Assembly: GCF_030150155.1 (NCBI RefSeq)
Contig: NZ_JASLGR010000040.1
Span: 79,626 to 143,625 of the forward strand
Source of the DNA: Nocardioides sp.
GTDB lineage: Bacteria; Actinomycetota; Actinomycetes; Propionibacteriales; Nocardioidaceae
DNA length: 64,000 bases
Reading direction: 5' to 3'
The position numbers were made by a program, and so were the translations under genes. Each line of letters begins with the position of its first letter. Position 1 is the stretch's first letter. Below, one piece after another: positions 33,036 through 41,786 of this stretch. Below the pieces are notes generated by a model. The model made no database searches and had not been told where the DNA came from. It saw only the letters and a list, made by a program, of their open reading frames with translations.

Positions 33036-34970
33036 GGCGGGGTGGTCAGCGAAGGTCTTCGTCCTCCGACGCCGGCCTTCAACGGGATCGGTGGGCGAGG
33101 GCAGAGCGATGGAGCGTAGCCGCCACGGCGGGAACGGGCGGTAGCCGGAGGCCAGGTACCGTCCGGGGAGCGTGCAGGGCCGTGTGCCGGGACTGCTGGC
33201 AGCCAGGGATCAGCTGGGCGCGAGGGTCTGACGGTCATGTCAGAGCCTGACGGGCGGACAGGCTCCCGGCGCTAGTGCGGGTTCCCGGGGGAAGGCGGCG
33301 CCTTGCGGGAAGGAAGGATCGTGGCGAGAGGGCAGGTTCGTCTCGGGAGCGCAGGCCCAACATGGGCGTCCTCGTACGGACACGCTGGAGGATCAGCACC
33401 GGACGCCACCGGCAGCCACTCCTGGCGTCAGTGAGACGGACTCTGGCCACCGCTGGGACGGCGGTGAGGCGACTGCGGGTCACTCGCTGGTGGATCGGTC
33501 AGCCGTGGATCGGTCCCCACGGAGAACCCTCCGCGAGCCGTGGGAGCGCGCGGTGTCGGCACGGCCTCGCATTCGCTGGACCGCTCGCAGTCGGCCGCTC
33601 CCGAGGGGCGACTGGACGAAGGCACGGGGACATCCTCAGGGCGCAGCTCGTCCCTCCCCATGGCTGGCATCGTCGATAGGCACCACTCCCCCGCAGCCAA
33701 GGAGACGTCTCAGTACCAACGATCGACCTGACCGGTGCCACCGCCGCACCAGTCGGTCACACCGTCTCGAAGTACGGCTGCCATCGCCGCGTGTTTGTTT
33801 GGTTACGGCGGGTCCTCGAACGGCTTCGGCACCCGCTGTGCGGCCCCTGCCAGTCGGTAGGCGGCTGCCACGAGCCGGCACTCCGACAGGCTCATTCCTT
33901 CCACACACTGACGTGCCCGGTCGCAGTCCTGGCGCCGGTCCGAGGCCGCTGATGCGAGCTGTCTGACCGCGCTCGATCGATACCGTCGTCCACCGAGGCA
34001 CCGCACCACCTCGGAATGAGTTCGGACCCCGCTTGTAGGCGCCGCACCCGCTCCCACCGCGCCGACCGCCGCCTCCACAGAGCTCACCGTCAGGAACGCA
34101 CGCTCCCCCTGTCACCCGTTGCGGACGCCCGTCGGCACGAGGTCCCTTCCCCTATGCCCCGGCAGACCCCCTCGGGATCAGTGACCCCCTCATCCCCCGT
34201 GACGGTCACACTCACAGCCGCCTCTGCCGGTGGCACTGTCACCGGTGGCGCTGTCGCGGAAGCCCCTGAGATCTCCCCAGCCACGGTTGCCCCTCACCAC
34301 CAGTCCCGTCACCACCAGCCCGCTGCTCCGCCCACCACGGGAACCCTTGGCATCAGCCCCCGGCTCCACCACTCGCCGCCACCCCTCGACGACAGCAGTC
34401 CGAATCGCCCCTCAGAACTGCGTCCAGCGCACGTCCTCGTCGGCCACGAGCGCCCCGGTCGACGGACCGACCTCCACAGACCCCCGGCAACGTCGCCCAG
34501 GCAACGATCCCGCTCTGCGGCATATGCCAACCGCCGTCACGGCGCCAACCACCCGACTGGTAGCGGTCGACACCACCTGGCCCTGGGCATCCACAGCCCA
34601 CACTCCTCCGCAGTGTCCTTCACTCCCCAGACCCGCACCGGTCTCACCCTGAGGCACGACCCCTCCCACTCCTCCGTTTCACGTGAAACATCCACACCGA
34701 CCCGAAGAAGCCAGAAATCCACGAAGACACCCCGAAAAACGAGGCCACAGAATCCAATCTGACGGACGAACAGGGATCCAGTGGACCTCGGGCCCATTGA
34801 ACCCATGAGAGGCCTCCCAGTGGCCTCCTGGGGCCGATTTTCAGATCAGGGGTCGACGCCGAGCGACGAAAACGCCTCCGACTGGCCCGGAAGCCACTCC
34901 TCAGCCACCCGTCACGCACCAGACAACCTGACATCACACGTTGCCACAAAGCGAACGACCCCGAAACGCA
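33036..34970. other. Gene-free stretch of about 1.9 kb between rsmG and the jag operon terminator
   Basis: No open frame here looks like a real protein: the available frames are short, overlap on both strands, and encode Arg/Pro/Ser/Thr-rich or His-rich sequence with no recognisable motif. No tRNA, rRNA or insertion sequence was seen. One parS lies at 34675-34690. The best small candidate is a GTG-started minus-strand frame at 33803-34087 (94 residues) ending MSLSECRLVAAAYRLAGAA, which I could not assign. The stretch may be a structural centromere-origin spacer, or hold decayed genes or a non-coding RNA. Confidence 0.6.
34675..34690. other. parS site near jag (15 of 16 bases)
   Basis: CGTTTCACGTGAAACA matches consensus parS except the first base. 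It is about 1.6 kb from the main cluster and about 3 kb from dnaA. Confidence 0.92.
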
Positions 34971-35004
34971 CGAGAGCCCCGCTTCCGAAGAAACGGGGCT
35001 CTCG
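34971..35004 (-). terminator. Terminator of the rpmH-rnpA-yidD-yidC-jag operon
   Basis: CGAGAGCCCCG (34971-34981) pairs with CGGGGCTCTCG (34994-35004). The 12-nt loop can itself pair CTTC with GAAG. It lies 13 bp after the jag stop codon on the minus strand and is followed by TGCGTTTCGG. Confidence 0.8.
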
Positions 35005-35017
35005 AACCAGAACTGGA

Positions 35018-35575
35018 TCAGGCGGGCTGCACCACGACGTACCGTCGCGGCTCCACACCCTCCGAGGACGACGTCAGGCCGGCGGCGGCGACGGCGTCGT
35101 GGACGACCTTCCGCTCGAAGGGCGACATCGGCGACAGCGAGACCGGGGCACCGGAAGCCTGGACCTCGGCCACGGTCGACGCCGCGAGCTCCTCCAGGGT
35201 GGCCCGACGGCCGGCACGGTAGCCGGAGATGTCGAGCATGAGGCGCGACCGCTCCCCCGTCTCCCGGTAGACGGCCAGACGGGTGAGCTCCTGGAGCGCC
35301 TCCAGGACAGCACCGTCGCGACCCACCAGGTGGGTGAGGTCGGCACCGACGATCGAGACAGCGGCACGGTCGCCGTCGACGTCCATGTCGAGGTCGCCAT
35401 CCAGGTCGGCGATGTCGAGGAGCTCCTCGAGGTAGTCCGCGGCGATGTCGCCCTCGGCCTCGAGCTCCTTGACCCGCTTGGACGCACCCGACGGAGCAGG
35501 GGCGGTCTCGTCGGCCGACTCGATGGAGACGGCGTCAGCCTCGACGGGCTCGACCACGTCGTTCTCTTCAGTCAC
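35018..35575 (-). CDS. jag: Jag/KhpB RNA-binding protein (KH-R3H)
   Basis: The 185-residue protein has an acidic N-terminus (residues about 1-60), a KH-like domain with HLVGRDGAVLEALQELTRL, and a C-terminal R3H domain with MSPFERKVVHDAVAA and RRYVVVQP. Jag binds RNA and works with the YidC insertion system or with KhpA. GTG 35575 has GAGGA 8 nt upstream; the longer frame that runs back into yidC is Arg/Ser-rich and rejected. It is the last gene of the operon, 49 bp after yidC. Confidence 0.93.
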   Translation of the reverse strand: MTEENDVVEPVEADAVSIESADETAPAPSGASKRVKELEAEGDIAADYLEELLDIADLDGDLDMDVDGDRAAVSIVGADLTHLVGRDGAVLEALQELTRLAVYRETGERSRLMLDISGYRAGRRATLEELAASTVAEVQASGAPVSLSPMSPFERKVVHDAVAAAGLTSSSEGVEPRRYVVVQPA

Positions 35576-35624
35576 TTCGCATTCCTCTTCAAGGGGAGTG
35601 GGTGCCGGTTGCCCGGCGGAGGTC

Positions 35625-36569
35625 TTACTGGCCGGGGCGCTGCTTCTTCCGCTCGGCCTTGCTCTGCCGCTTCGGCTGCTGGCGCGTCGAGGGACGCTGC
35701 TCCTCAGCCTCGGTCTCGACGACGACGCCCTGGGCACCGGTCGCGAGACCCTTCGCAGCGTTCTTCTCGCGGTCACGGGCCTCCTTCGCCTTGGCGGCGG
35801 GAGTGCCCGGAGCGGGGTTGTTCCGGATGACGTAGAACTGCTGGCACATCGTCCACAGGTTCGAGGTCGTCCAGTAGAGCATCAGGCCGATCGGGAAGGC
35901 GATACCACCGACGGCGAACACGATCGGGAGGACGTAGAGCAGGATCTTCTGCTGCTGGGCGTACGGGCCGCTCATCGCGTCCGCCGGCATGTTCTTGCTC
36001 ATCAGCTGGCGCTGGGTGATGAACGTCGTGGCAGTCATCGCGATGACCAGGATGATCGCCAGTACGACGACGTTGGTGTTGTTGTGCCCGGTCAGGGTGT
36101 CGGAGATACGCGCGCCGAAGATCGATCCGTCGTGGATCTGCTGGACGTCGTGCGCCTTGAGGAAGCCCTTGGGCTTCAGCTTCGCCGCGTTGTTGATCAG
36201 GTGGAACAGCGACAGGAAGATCGGCATCTGGATCAGGAGCGGCAGGCACGAGGCGAACGGGTTGGTGCCCGTGTCCTTGTACAGCTTCATCGTCTCCTGG
36301 GCGAGACGCTCACGATCGTGGCCGTACTTCTTCTGCAGCTCCTTGACCTTCGGCTGGATCAGCTGCATGTTCCGGCTGGAGTTGATCTGCTTGACGAACA
36401 GCGGGATCAGCAGAGCACGGATGGTGACCGTCAGGCCGATGATGGACAGCGCCCACGCCCAGCCCGACGCGGGGTCGAGCACGACGCCGATGACCTTGTG
36501 CCAGGCCAGCAGGATCGCCGAGATGGCGTAATACAGCGGGGTGCCGATGGCGACGATGATGCTTCCCAC
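35625..36569 (-). CDS. yidC: Membrane protein insertase YidC
   Basis: The 314-residue member of the YidC/Oxa1/Alb3 family has five helices and inserts proteins into the inner membrane. Seen are the first N-out helix, SIIGLTVTIRALLIPLFVKQINSSRNM, the coiled cytoplasmic hairpin (PKVKELQKKYGHDRERLAQETMKLYKDTGTNP), LPLLIQMPIFLSLFHLI and PIGLMLYWTTSNLWTMCQQ. Arg51 in the TIRALL helix corresponds to the conserved hydrophilic-groove arginine. The C-terminal tail is Lys/Arg-rich. Start GTG 36569 has GGAG at a slightly long distance. Confidence 0.96.
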   Translation of the reverse strand: MGSIIVAIGTPLYYAISAILLAWHKVIGVVLDPASGWAWALSIIGLTVTIRALLIPLFVKQINSSRNMQLIQPKVKELQKKYGHDRERLAQETMKLYKDTGTNPFASCLPLLIQMPIFLSLFHLINNAAKLKPKGFLKAHDVQQIHDGSIFGARISDTLTGHNNTNVVVLAIILVIAMTATTFITQRQLMSKNMPADAMSGPYAQQQKILLYVLPIVFAVGGIAFPIGLMLYWTTSNLWTMCQQFYVIRNNPAPGTPAAKAKEARDREKNAAKGLATGAQGVVVETEAEEQRPSTRQQPKRQSKAERKKQRPGQ

Positions 36570-36599
36570 GAGGGATCAGGCTCCTTGCTTGGCGCAGTT

Positions 36600-36827
36600 C
36601 TAGTGATCAGGGTGTGCGGACGGTACCGGGTCGTACCCACCTGCCGCCCACGGGTGGCAGCGCAGCACGCGACGCATCGCCAGCCAACTGCCCTTCACGG
36701 CACCATGCTCGCGCACAGCGTCCAAAGCGTAGGCGGAACAGGTCGGGTAGTACCGGCAGACCTGCCCATACAACGGGCTGATCGCGAACCGATACGCCCG
36801 CAGGAGGCCGATGAGGACGTACTTCAT
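36600..36827 (-). CDS. yidD: Membrane protein insertion efficiency factor YidD
   Basis: The 75-residue protein has the YidD signature GLLRAYRFAISPLYGQVCRYYPTCSAYALDAVREHGAVKG, with the paired cysteines and an N-terminal amphipathic helix. It assists YidC-dependent insertion at the membrane. ATG 36827 overlaps the rnpA stop by four bases (ATGA), and GGGTGG lies upstream; a start seven codons earlier is in the rnpA gene. Confidence 0.95.
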   Translation of the reverse strand: MKYVLIGLLRAYRFAISPLYGQVCRYYPTCSAYALDAVREHGAVKGSWLAMRRVLRCHPWAAGGYDPVPSAHPDH

Positions 36828-37165
36828 CGATCCACCCGCTGGAGGCAACGAGCCAGATCGGCTCGCAGTTCCTCCGATGAGGCGGTCGCAGCAGCCGGGA
36901 GCGCTCGGACCACAAGCACAGCAGAGCCCGGGAGCGCATCAAGCAGCTCCCGGGCCTGGTGTCGAAGTCGACGCTTCACGCGATTGCGCGTCACCGCCGG
37001 ACCTACAGCCTTGCTGACCACGAACCCCACACGCGCGCCAGTGCCGCCGTCCTCGTTTCCGAGGTCGGCGTGCACCACCAGCGTCCGCGAAGCCGCACGA
37101 CGTCCCCTCCGAACGGTGGCGGTGAAGCCGACCGAATCAGTGAGGCGATGCGACCGGGGAAGCAC
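36824..37165 (-). CDS. rnpA: Ribonuclease P protein component
   Basis: The 113-residue protein subunit of RNase P assists 5' processing of pre-tRNA. The N-terminal LPRSHRLTDSVGF, the GFVVSKAVGPAVTRNRVKRRLRHQ RNR motif and the VVRALPAAATAS segment are diagnostic. GTG 37165 starts the canonical LPRSHRL sequence; upstream extension runs antiparallel to conserved rpmH and is rejected. The rpmH gene precedes it by 22 bp. Confidence 0.95.
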   Translation of the reverse strand: MLPRSHRLTDSVGFTATVRRGRRAASRTLVVHADLGNEDGGTGARVGFVVSKAVGPAVTRNRVKRRLRHQARELLDALPGSAVLVVRALPAAATASSEELRADLARCLQRVDR

Positions 37166-37187
37166 GGTCAGTCGAGGCCGAACGGCC

Positions 37188-37325
37188 TCAGACCGCGAGG
37201 TCCTTGCGGCCCTTGCGGCGGCGCGTCGCGAGGATCGCACGGCCGGCACGGGTGCGCATGCGCAGGCGGAAACCGTGCGTCTTGGCACGACGACGGTTGT
37301 TCGGCTGGTACGTACGCTTGCTCAC
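37188..37325 (-). CDS. rpmH: Ribosomal protein bL34
   Basis: This 45-residue gene encodes a basic protein beginning VSKRTYQPNNRRRAKTHGF, followed by an Arg/Ala-rich helix (RTRAGRAILATRRRKGRKDL), the typical bL34 of the large ribosomal subunit. The start GTG at 37325 has AAAGGA upstream. It heads the rpmH-rnpA-yidD-yidC-jag operon and is divergent from dnaA. Confidence 0.97.
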   Translation of the reverse strand: MSKRTYQPNNRRRAKTHGFRLRMRTRAGRAILATRRRKGRKDLAV

Positions 37326-37664
37326 GAGCTTGTCCTTTGATCAGTTCTTGGGAAGTGTCCGCACGAAACGAGACACCTCGACACCTTGGCAGCGTCGAAC
37401 CCATTCCTAGCGACCGCCAAACGGTACGCGTTCGGGATTGACAGGGTCAAACCCTGGGCGATAGCACGCTCCAGCCGGCCGTCCGAGCCTGTGGACAACC
37501 GGTTGCTGATGGCGGCCACTGCGGGTTACGTTCGCGGCCTGCTGAGCGAGTTTACGCCTGAAAATTGCTCCACAGCTTGTGGAAAAGGCTGTGGAGAGTG
37601 TTCGGGCTTAGGGTGAGACCCTACGAAATCCGTAGTTCAACCGTCTCATAGGGGAGGCCGCTGC
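37326..37664. other. rpmH-dnaA intergenic region with DnaA boxes
   Basis: No gene lies in these 339 bp. DnaA-box-like 9-mers are: TGTGGACAA at 37490-37498 (reverse of perfect TTGTCCACA), TGTGGAAAA at 37578-37586 (reverse TTTTCCACA) and TGTGGAGAG at 37590-37598. TTGCTCCACA at 37565-37574 is weaker. They probably serve dnaA autoregulation and part of the origin. The dnaA Shine-Dalgarno GGGGAGG is just before 37665. Confidence 0.75.
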
Positions 37665-39185
37665 ATGGAGTCGAGCGGGACCCAGGATCCCGATCAGGAG
37701 ACCATCTTCGAGCGGGCCTGGCAGGCAGTCGTCGCCGGGCTTCAGCCCAGCCAACAGGCATGGGTCCGCACCAGTGCACCTGTCGCCATCCATGGCGACA
37801 CCGCGATCGTGGCGGTGCCCAACGACTTCACCCGCAACCGCCTCGAGGGTGCGCTCCGTTCGCACCTGGAGGAGGCCCTCTCGGACCAGCTGCGCTCCGA
37901 GGTCCGGATCGCCGTCACGGTCAACCCGGCCCTCGAGGTCGACGCAGCCCCGGAGGAGCCGCCGGCAGCGCCGTCACCGAAGCGCGATCACGTCGACCAC
38001 ACCGACGGCCCGCTGACCCCGACCCTGGACTTCTCCTCGGTCGGCGCCGAGGACGGCCCGGACCACCGCAGTCGCGTGCAGCCGCCGGCCCTGGTGCCCA
38101 CGCCGGCACGCCAGCAGCGCCCCGAGGACGCGGCCCAGAGCACGCTGGAGACGCGGCTCAACCCGAAGTACACCTTCGAGACGTTCGTCATCGGCTCCTC
38201 GAACCGGTTCCCGCACGCAGCGGCGATCGCGGTCTCCGAGGCGCCCGGTCGGGCGTACAACCCGCTGCTGGTCTACGGCGACTCCGGGCTGGGCAAGACC
38301 CACCTGCTGCACGCCATCGGCCACTACGTCCGCTCGCTCTACCACGGTGCCAAGGTGCGCTACGTCAGCAGCGAGGAGTTCACGAACGAGTTCATCAACG
38401 CGATCCGTGACGACCGCCAGGACCGCTTCAAGAAGCGGTACCGCGACGTCGACGTCCTGCTGATCGACGACATCCAGTTCCTCGAGGGCAAGACGCAGAC
38501 GCAGGAGGAGTTCTTCCACACCTTCAACGCGCTGCACAACGCCAACAAGCAGATCGTGCTGACCTCCGACCGCAGCCCGAAGCGCCTGGAGGCGCTGGAG
38601 GACCGGCTGCGCAACCGGTTCGAGTGGGGCCTGATCACCGACGTCCAGCCGCCCGACGTCGAGACCCGGATCGCGATCCTGCGCAAGAAGGCAGCGATGG
38701 AGCGGCTCACCGCACCGCCGGACGTGCTGGAGTTCATCGCCACCAAGATCCAGACGAACATCCGGGAGCTCGAGGGCGCACTGATCCGTGTGACGGCCTT
38801 CGCCAACCTCAACCGCCAGGACGTCGACATGTCCCTGGCCGAGATCGTGCTCAAGGACCTGATCCCCGAGGGTGGGGAGCCGGAGATCACCACCGGCCTG
38901 ATCATCACGCAGACGGCCGCCTACTTCGGGATCTCCATCGACGAGATCACCGGGCCCTCGCGGGGACGTCATCTGGTGATGGCTCGCCAGATCGCGATGT
39001 ACCTGTGCCGGGAGCTCACCGACCTCTCGCTGCCGAAGATCGGAGCGCTGTTCGGCGGCCGCGACCACACCACGGTGATGTACGCCGAGCGCAAGATCAA
39101 CCAGCTGCTCGCCGAGCGTCGCGCGGTGTTCAACCAGGTCACCGAGCTCACCAACCGGGTGAAGGTGACGGCTCGCCAGAGCTGA
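37665..39185 (+). CDS. dnaA: Chromosomal replication initiator DnaA
   Basis: The 506-residue initiator has domain I (about 1-90, FERAWQAVVAGL), a variable acidic/proline linker, the AAA+ domain III with Walker A GDSGLGKTH (205-213), Walker B VLLIDDIQFLEGK and the arginine-finger region, and domain IV with TDLSLPKIGALFGGRDHTTVMYAERKI, which binds DnaA boxes. Length is normal for actinobacteria. ATG 37665 has GGGGAGG at about 7 nt. It sits between two regions containing DnaA boxes. Confidence 0.99.
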   Translation: MESSGTQDPDQETIFERAWQAVVAGLQPSQQAWVRTSAPVAIHGDTAIVAVPNDFTRNRLEGALRSHLEEALSDQLRSEVRIAVTVNPALEVDAAPEEPPAAPSPKRDHVDHTDGPLTPTLDFSSVGAEDGPDHRSRVQPPALVPTPARQQRPEDAAQSTLETRLNPKYTFETFVIGSSNRFPHAAAIAVSEAPGRAYNPLLVYGDSGLGKTHLLHAIGHYVRSLYHGAKVRYVSSEEFTNEFINAIRDDRQDRFKKRYRDVDVLLIDDIQFLEGKTQTQEEFFHTFNALHNANKQIVLTSDRSPKRLEALEDRLRNRFEWGLITDVQPPDVETRIAILRKKAAMERLTAPPDVLEFIATKIQTNIRELEGALIRVTAFANLNRQDVDMSLAEIVLKDLIPEGGEPEITTGLIITQTAAYFGISIDEITGPSRGRHLVMARQIAMYLCRELTDLSLPKIGALFGGRDHTTVMYAERKINQLLAERRAVFNQVTELTNRVKVTARQS

Positions 39186-39211
39186 GCCCGCCCGCTCCAC
39201 GACGTACGACG

Positions 39212-39244
39212 ACGACCGCCGGACCCGACAGGGCCGGCGGTCGT
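39212..39244 (+). terminator. Hairpin after dnaA
   Basis: ACGACCGCCGG (39212-39222) pairs with CCGGCGGTCGT (39234-39244), an 11-bp perfect stem with an 11-nt loop, 26 bp after the dnaA stop. It has no T-run. Confidence 0.65.
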
Positions 39245-39534
39245 GTCGTCTGCGGCGGGGGAGGGGCACCGGAGTCGGCGCCGATGTTCCTCCACGGAAC
39301 CGTCCCAAGCCTGTGGATAACTAGGGGGTCAACAAATGAATTACACGGTGGTGAGATGAGGATCGGCTACGTCCGAACCCATAACCGGGGTCCCGGCTCC
39401 ACAGTCACCGACGGCCCGTCCAGATTTCATCCCCAGGCCCTGTGAACAGCGTTTCGCCGACGCGACCTGCGGAAACGTCGGTTGTCCACAGTTTCCACCG
39501 ACGCTATGACTCCTATGGAACTACAAGCACGACA

Positions 39535-39548
39535 TTTCCACGTGGAAA
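39535..39548. other. parS-like palindrome TTTCCACGTGGAAA near oriC
   Basis: The perfect palindrome TTTCCACGTGGAAA resembles parS (TTTCACGTGAAA) but has one extra C/G pair in each half, as the Noc site TTTCCCGGGAAA has CC. It is a candidate ParB-family or other binding site of unknown use. Confidence 0.5.
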
Positions 39549-39684
39549 CCCTCCAGGCCCTCTTCCTGGGGAAAACCAAGCCGCCCTCCCGCTCTGCGGG
39601 TGTGCGTGGCAGGATTCAGAGTCCGACAGTGTCGTCACCGAGCGACGACACCTCAGCCCGTCATGACCGGAAAGGTCCCTCATC

Positions 39685-40815
39685 GTGAAGTTCCGCGTCG
39701 ACCGCGACGTCTTCGCTGACGCCGTTGCCTGGGCAGCTCGCAGCCTCCCGGTCCGTCCCAGCACCCCGGTGCTCTCCGGTCTCCTGATCGAGGCCACCGA
39801 GTCCGGCCTCGTGCTGTCGAGCTTCGACTACGAGACGTCGGCACGCGCCACGTTCGCGGCCGAGATCATCGACGAGGGCAAGGTGCTGGTCAGCGGCAAG
39901 CTGCTGGCCGACATCGTCAAGAGCCTGCCGGCTAAGCCGGTCGAGCTCACCCTCGACGGCGCCCGGGTGAGTCTCACCTGCGGCTCGGCCCGGTTCAGCC
40001 TCCAAACCATGCCCGTCGAGGACTACCCGACCCTGCCCGAGATGCCGACCTCGGCGGGCACGGTGAAGAGCGAGGAGTTCGCTCACGCCGTGGCCCAGGC
40101 CGTCACGGCCGCCGGTCGCGACGACATGCTCCCGGTGCTGACCGGTGTGCGCCTCGAGATCGACGGCACCACGATCGCGCTGCTCGCCACCGACCGGTTC
40201 CGGCTCTCCATCCGCGAGCTCACCTGGGACCCGGCCACCCCCGACAGCAACCTGGCGGCGCTCGTGCCAGCGAAGGTGCTCGCCGACACCGCGAAGTCCC
40301 TGACCGCCGGCTCGGCGATCACGATCGCGCTGGCCAGTGCCGGCAACGGCGAGGGCATCATCGGCTTCGAGGGGCAGGTCGCGGGCGGCGTACGCCGGAC
40401 CACGACCCGTCTGCTGGACGGGGAGTTCCCCAAGGTCCGCAGCCTCTTCCCCAGCGAGCACCTCACCATCGCGAAGGTCGACAAGGCGGCGCTGATCGAC
40501 TCGGTCAAGCGCGTCTCCCTCGTCGCCGAGCGCAACACCGCGGTCCAGCTGGCGTTCAACGACGGCGTGCTGACCCTCGACGCCGGCACCGGCGACGAGG
40601 CCCAGGCCTCGGAGTCGATCCAGGCCGAGGTCACTGGCGAGGACCTCACCACGGGCTTCAACCCGCAGTACCTGCTCGACGGTCTCAACGCCATCGACGC
40701 GGGCGTGGTGGAGCTCGCCTTCACCCAGGCCGCCAAGCCGGTGGTCATCTCGGGCGCCACTGACGCTGACGCCGAGTTCCGCTACCTGCTGATGCCGCGC
40801 CGCCTGCTCTCCTGA
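39685..40815 (+). CDS. dnaN: DNA polymerase III beta subunit (sliding clamp)
   Basis: The 376-residue clamp begins VKFRVDRDVFADAVAWAARSLPVRP, with the conserved TPVLSGLLIEA, PVLTGVRLEI and FRLSIREL segments and the terminal YLLMPRRL that closes the third domain. It forms a dimeric ring that tethers the polymerase. The GTG start has GGAAAGG about 10 nt upstream. It follows the probable oriC and precedes gnd and recF. Confidence 0.98.
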   Translation: MKFRVDRDVFADAVAWAARSLPVRPSTPVLSGLLIEATESGLVLSSFDYETSARATFAAEIIDEGKVLVSGKLLADIVKSLPAKPVELTLDGARVSLTCGSARFSLQTMPVEDYPTLPEMPTSAGTVKSEEFAHAVAQAVTAAGRDDMLPVLTGVRLEIDGTTIALLATDRFRLSIRELTWDPATPDSNLAALVPAKVLADTAKSLTAGSAITIALASAGNGEGIIGFEGQVAGGVRRTTTRLLDGEFPKVRSLFPSEHLTIAKVDKAALIDSVKRVSLVAERNTAVQLAFNDGVLTLDAGTGDEAQASESIQAEVTGEDLTTGFNPQYLLDGLNAIDAGVVELAFTQAAKPVVISGATDADAEFRYLLMPRRLLS

Positions 40816-40874
40816 GCGACGCCGCGGACGCGGCTCTCGAAGTATTTTCCCCAACCACGCGAAGGATGAAGCTG

Positions 40875-41756
40875 ATGCATCTTGGTCTCATCGGTCTGGG
40901 CAAGATGGGTGGCAACATGCGCACCCGCCTGCGCAACGCCGGCCACGACGTCACGGGATTCGACCACAACCCCGAGCTGAGCGACGTCGCGTCGCTCGCC
41001 GAGCTCGTTGAGGCACTGCCCTCGCCCAAGGTGGTCTGGGTGATGGTGCCGGCCGGTGACCCGACCCGCTCCACGATCGCCAGCCTCAAGGAGCTGCTCG
41101 GCGAGGGCGACCTGGTCGTCGACGGCGGCAACTCGAAGTACACCGACGACGCGATCAACGCGGCGTCGCTGGCCGAGAAGGGCATCGGCTTCGTCGACTG
41201 CGGCGTCTCCGGCGGCGTGTGGGGTCTGCAGAACGGCTACGCCCTGATGTACGGCGGCAAGGCCGAGGACGCCGAGAAGGTCATGCCCGCCTTCCTCGCC
41301 CTCAAGCCGTCCGACACCGAGGACGGCCTCGTGCACTGCGGCTCCACGCCCGGCGCCGGGCACTTCTCGAAGATGGTCCACAACGGCATCGAGTACGCGA
41401 TGATGCAGTCCTACGCCGAGGGCTGGGAGCTGCTGGAGAAGGCCGAGATCGTTGAGAACGTTCCGGAGATCTTCGCGTCGTGGCGCACCGGGACCGTGGT
41501 CCGGTCCTGGCTGCTCGACCTGCTGGTCGACCAGATCCGTGCCGACGAGCACCTCGACGCGATCAAGGGCTACGCCGAGGACTCCGGCGAGGGCCGGTGG
41601 ACCGTCGAGGCAGCGATCGAGCACGCCGTGCCGATGCCGGCGATCTCGGCCTCGCTCTTCGCCCGCTTCGTCTCCCGCCAGGAGGACGACTACGCGATGA
41701 AGGCGATCGCCGCGATGCGTAACGGCTTCGGCGGCCACGCGGTCGTCAAGGAGTGA
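40875..41756 (+). CDS. gnd: 6-phosphogluconate dehydrogenase, decarboxylating (GndA-like short form)
   Basis: The 293-residue enzyme oxidises 6-phosphogluconate to ribulose-5-phosphate in the pentose phosphate pathway. Motifs: LGLIGLGKMGGNM (nucleotide binding), VVDGGNSKYTDD, GVSGGVWGLQNGYALM with substrate contacts, and HFSKMVHNGIEYAMMQ containing catalytic Lys and the Asn partner. The length (about 290-300 aa) is that of the short, often NAD-linked form. ATG 40875 is chosen because GAAGG lies 9 nt upstream and the family begins there; ATG 40866 is too near that site. The dnaN-gnd-recF order is typical of actinobacteria. Confidence 0.95.
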   Translation: MHLGLIGLGKMGGNMRTRLRNAGHDVTGFDHNPELSDVASLAELVEALPSPKVVWVMVPAGDPTRSTIASLKELLGEGDLVVDGGNSKYTDDAINAASLAEKGIGFVDCGVSGGVWGLQNGYALMYGGKAEDAEKVMPAFLALKPSDTEDGLVHCGSTPGAGHFSKMVHNGIEYAMMQSYAEGWELLEKAEIVENVPEIFASWRTGTVVRSWLLDLLVDQIRADEHLDAIKGYAEDSGEGRWTVEAAIEHAVPMPAISASLFARFVSRQEDDYAMKAIAAMRNGFGGHAVVKE

Positions 41757-41757
41757 C

Positions 41758-41786
41758 GCGGTGCGGGTCGACCAGACCCGCACCGC
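41758..41786 (+). terminator. Hairpin after gnd
   Basis: GCGGTGCGGGTC (41758-41769) pairs with GACCCGCACCGC (41775-41786), a perfect 12-bp stem with a 5-nt loop, immediately after the gnd stop. No T-run follows. Confidence 0.7.

Larger units (their letters stand above)
39186..39684. other. dnaA-dnaN intergenic region, probable oriC
   Basis: Actinobacterial origins usually lie here. Perfect DnaA boxes: TGTGGATAA at 39312-39320 (reverse of TTATCCACA) and TTGTCCACA at 39482-39490; weaker TGTGAACAG is at 39441-39449. An AT-richer run near 39318-39350 (AACAAATGAATTACAC) is a possible unwinding element. The box number looks low beside the many boxes of Streptomyces. A 14-bp palindrome at 39535-39548 is listed separately. 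Confidence 0.75.

Noticed and set aside
34016..34762. Plus-strand 248-codon frame in the gene-free spacer
   Set aside because: Pro/Ser/Thr/Arg/His-rich with no motif, lacks a ribosome binding site and reads through a parS; several other frames overlap it on both strands.
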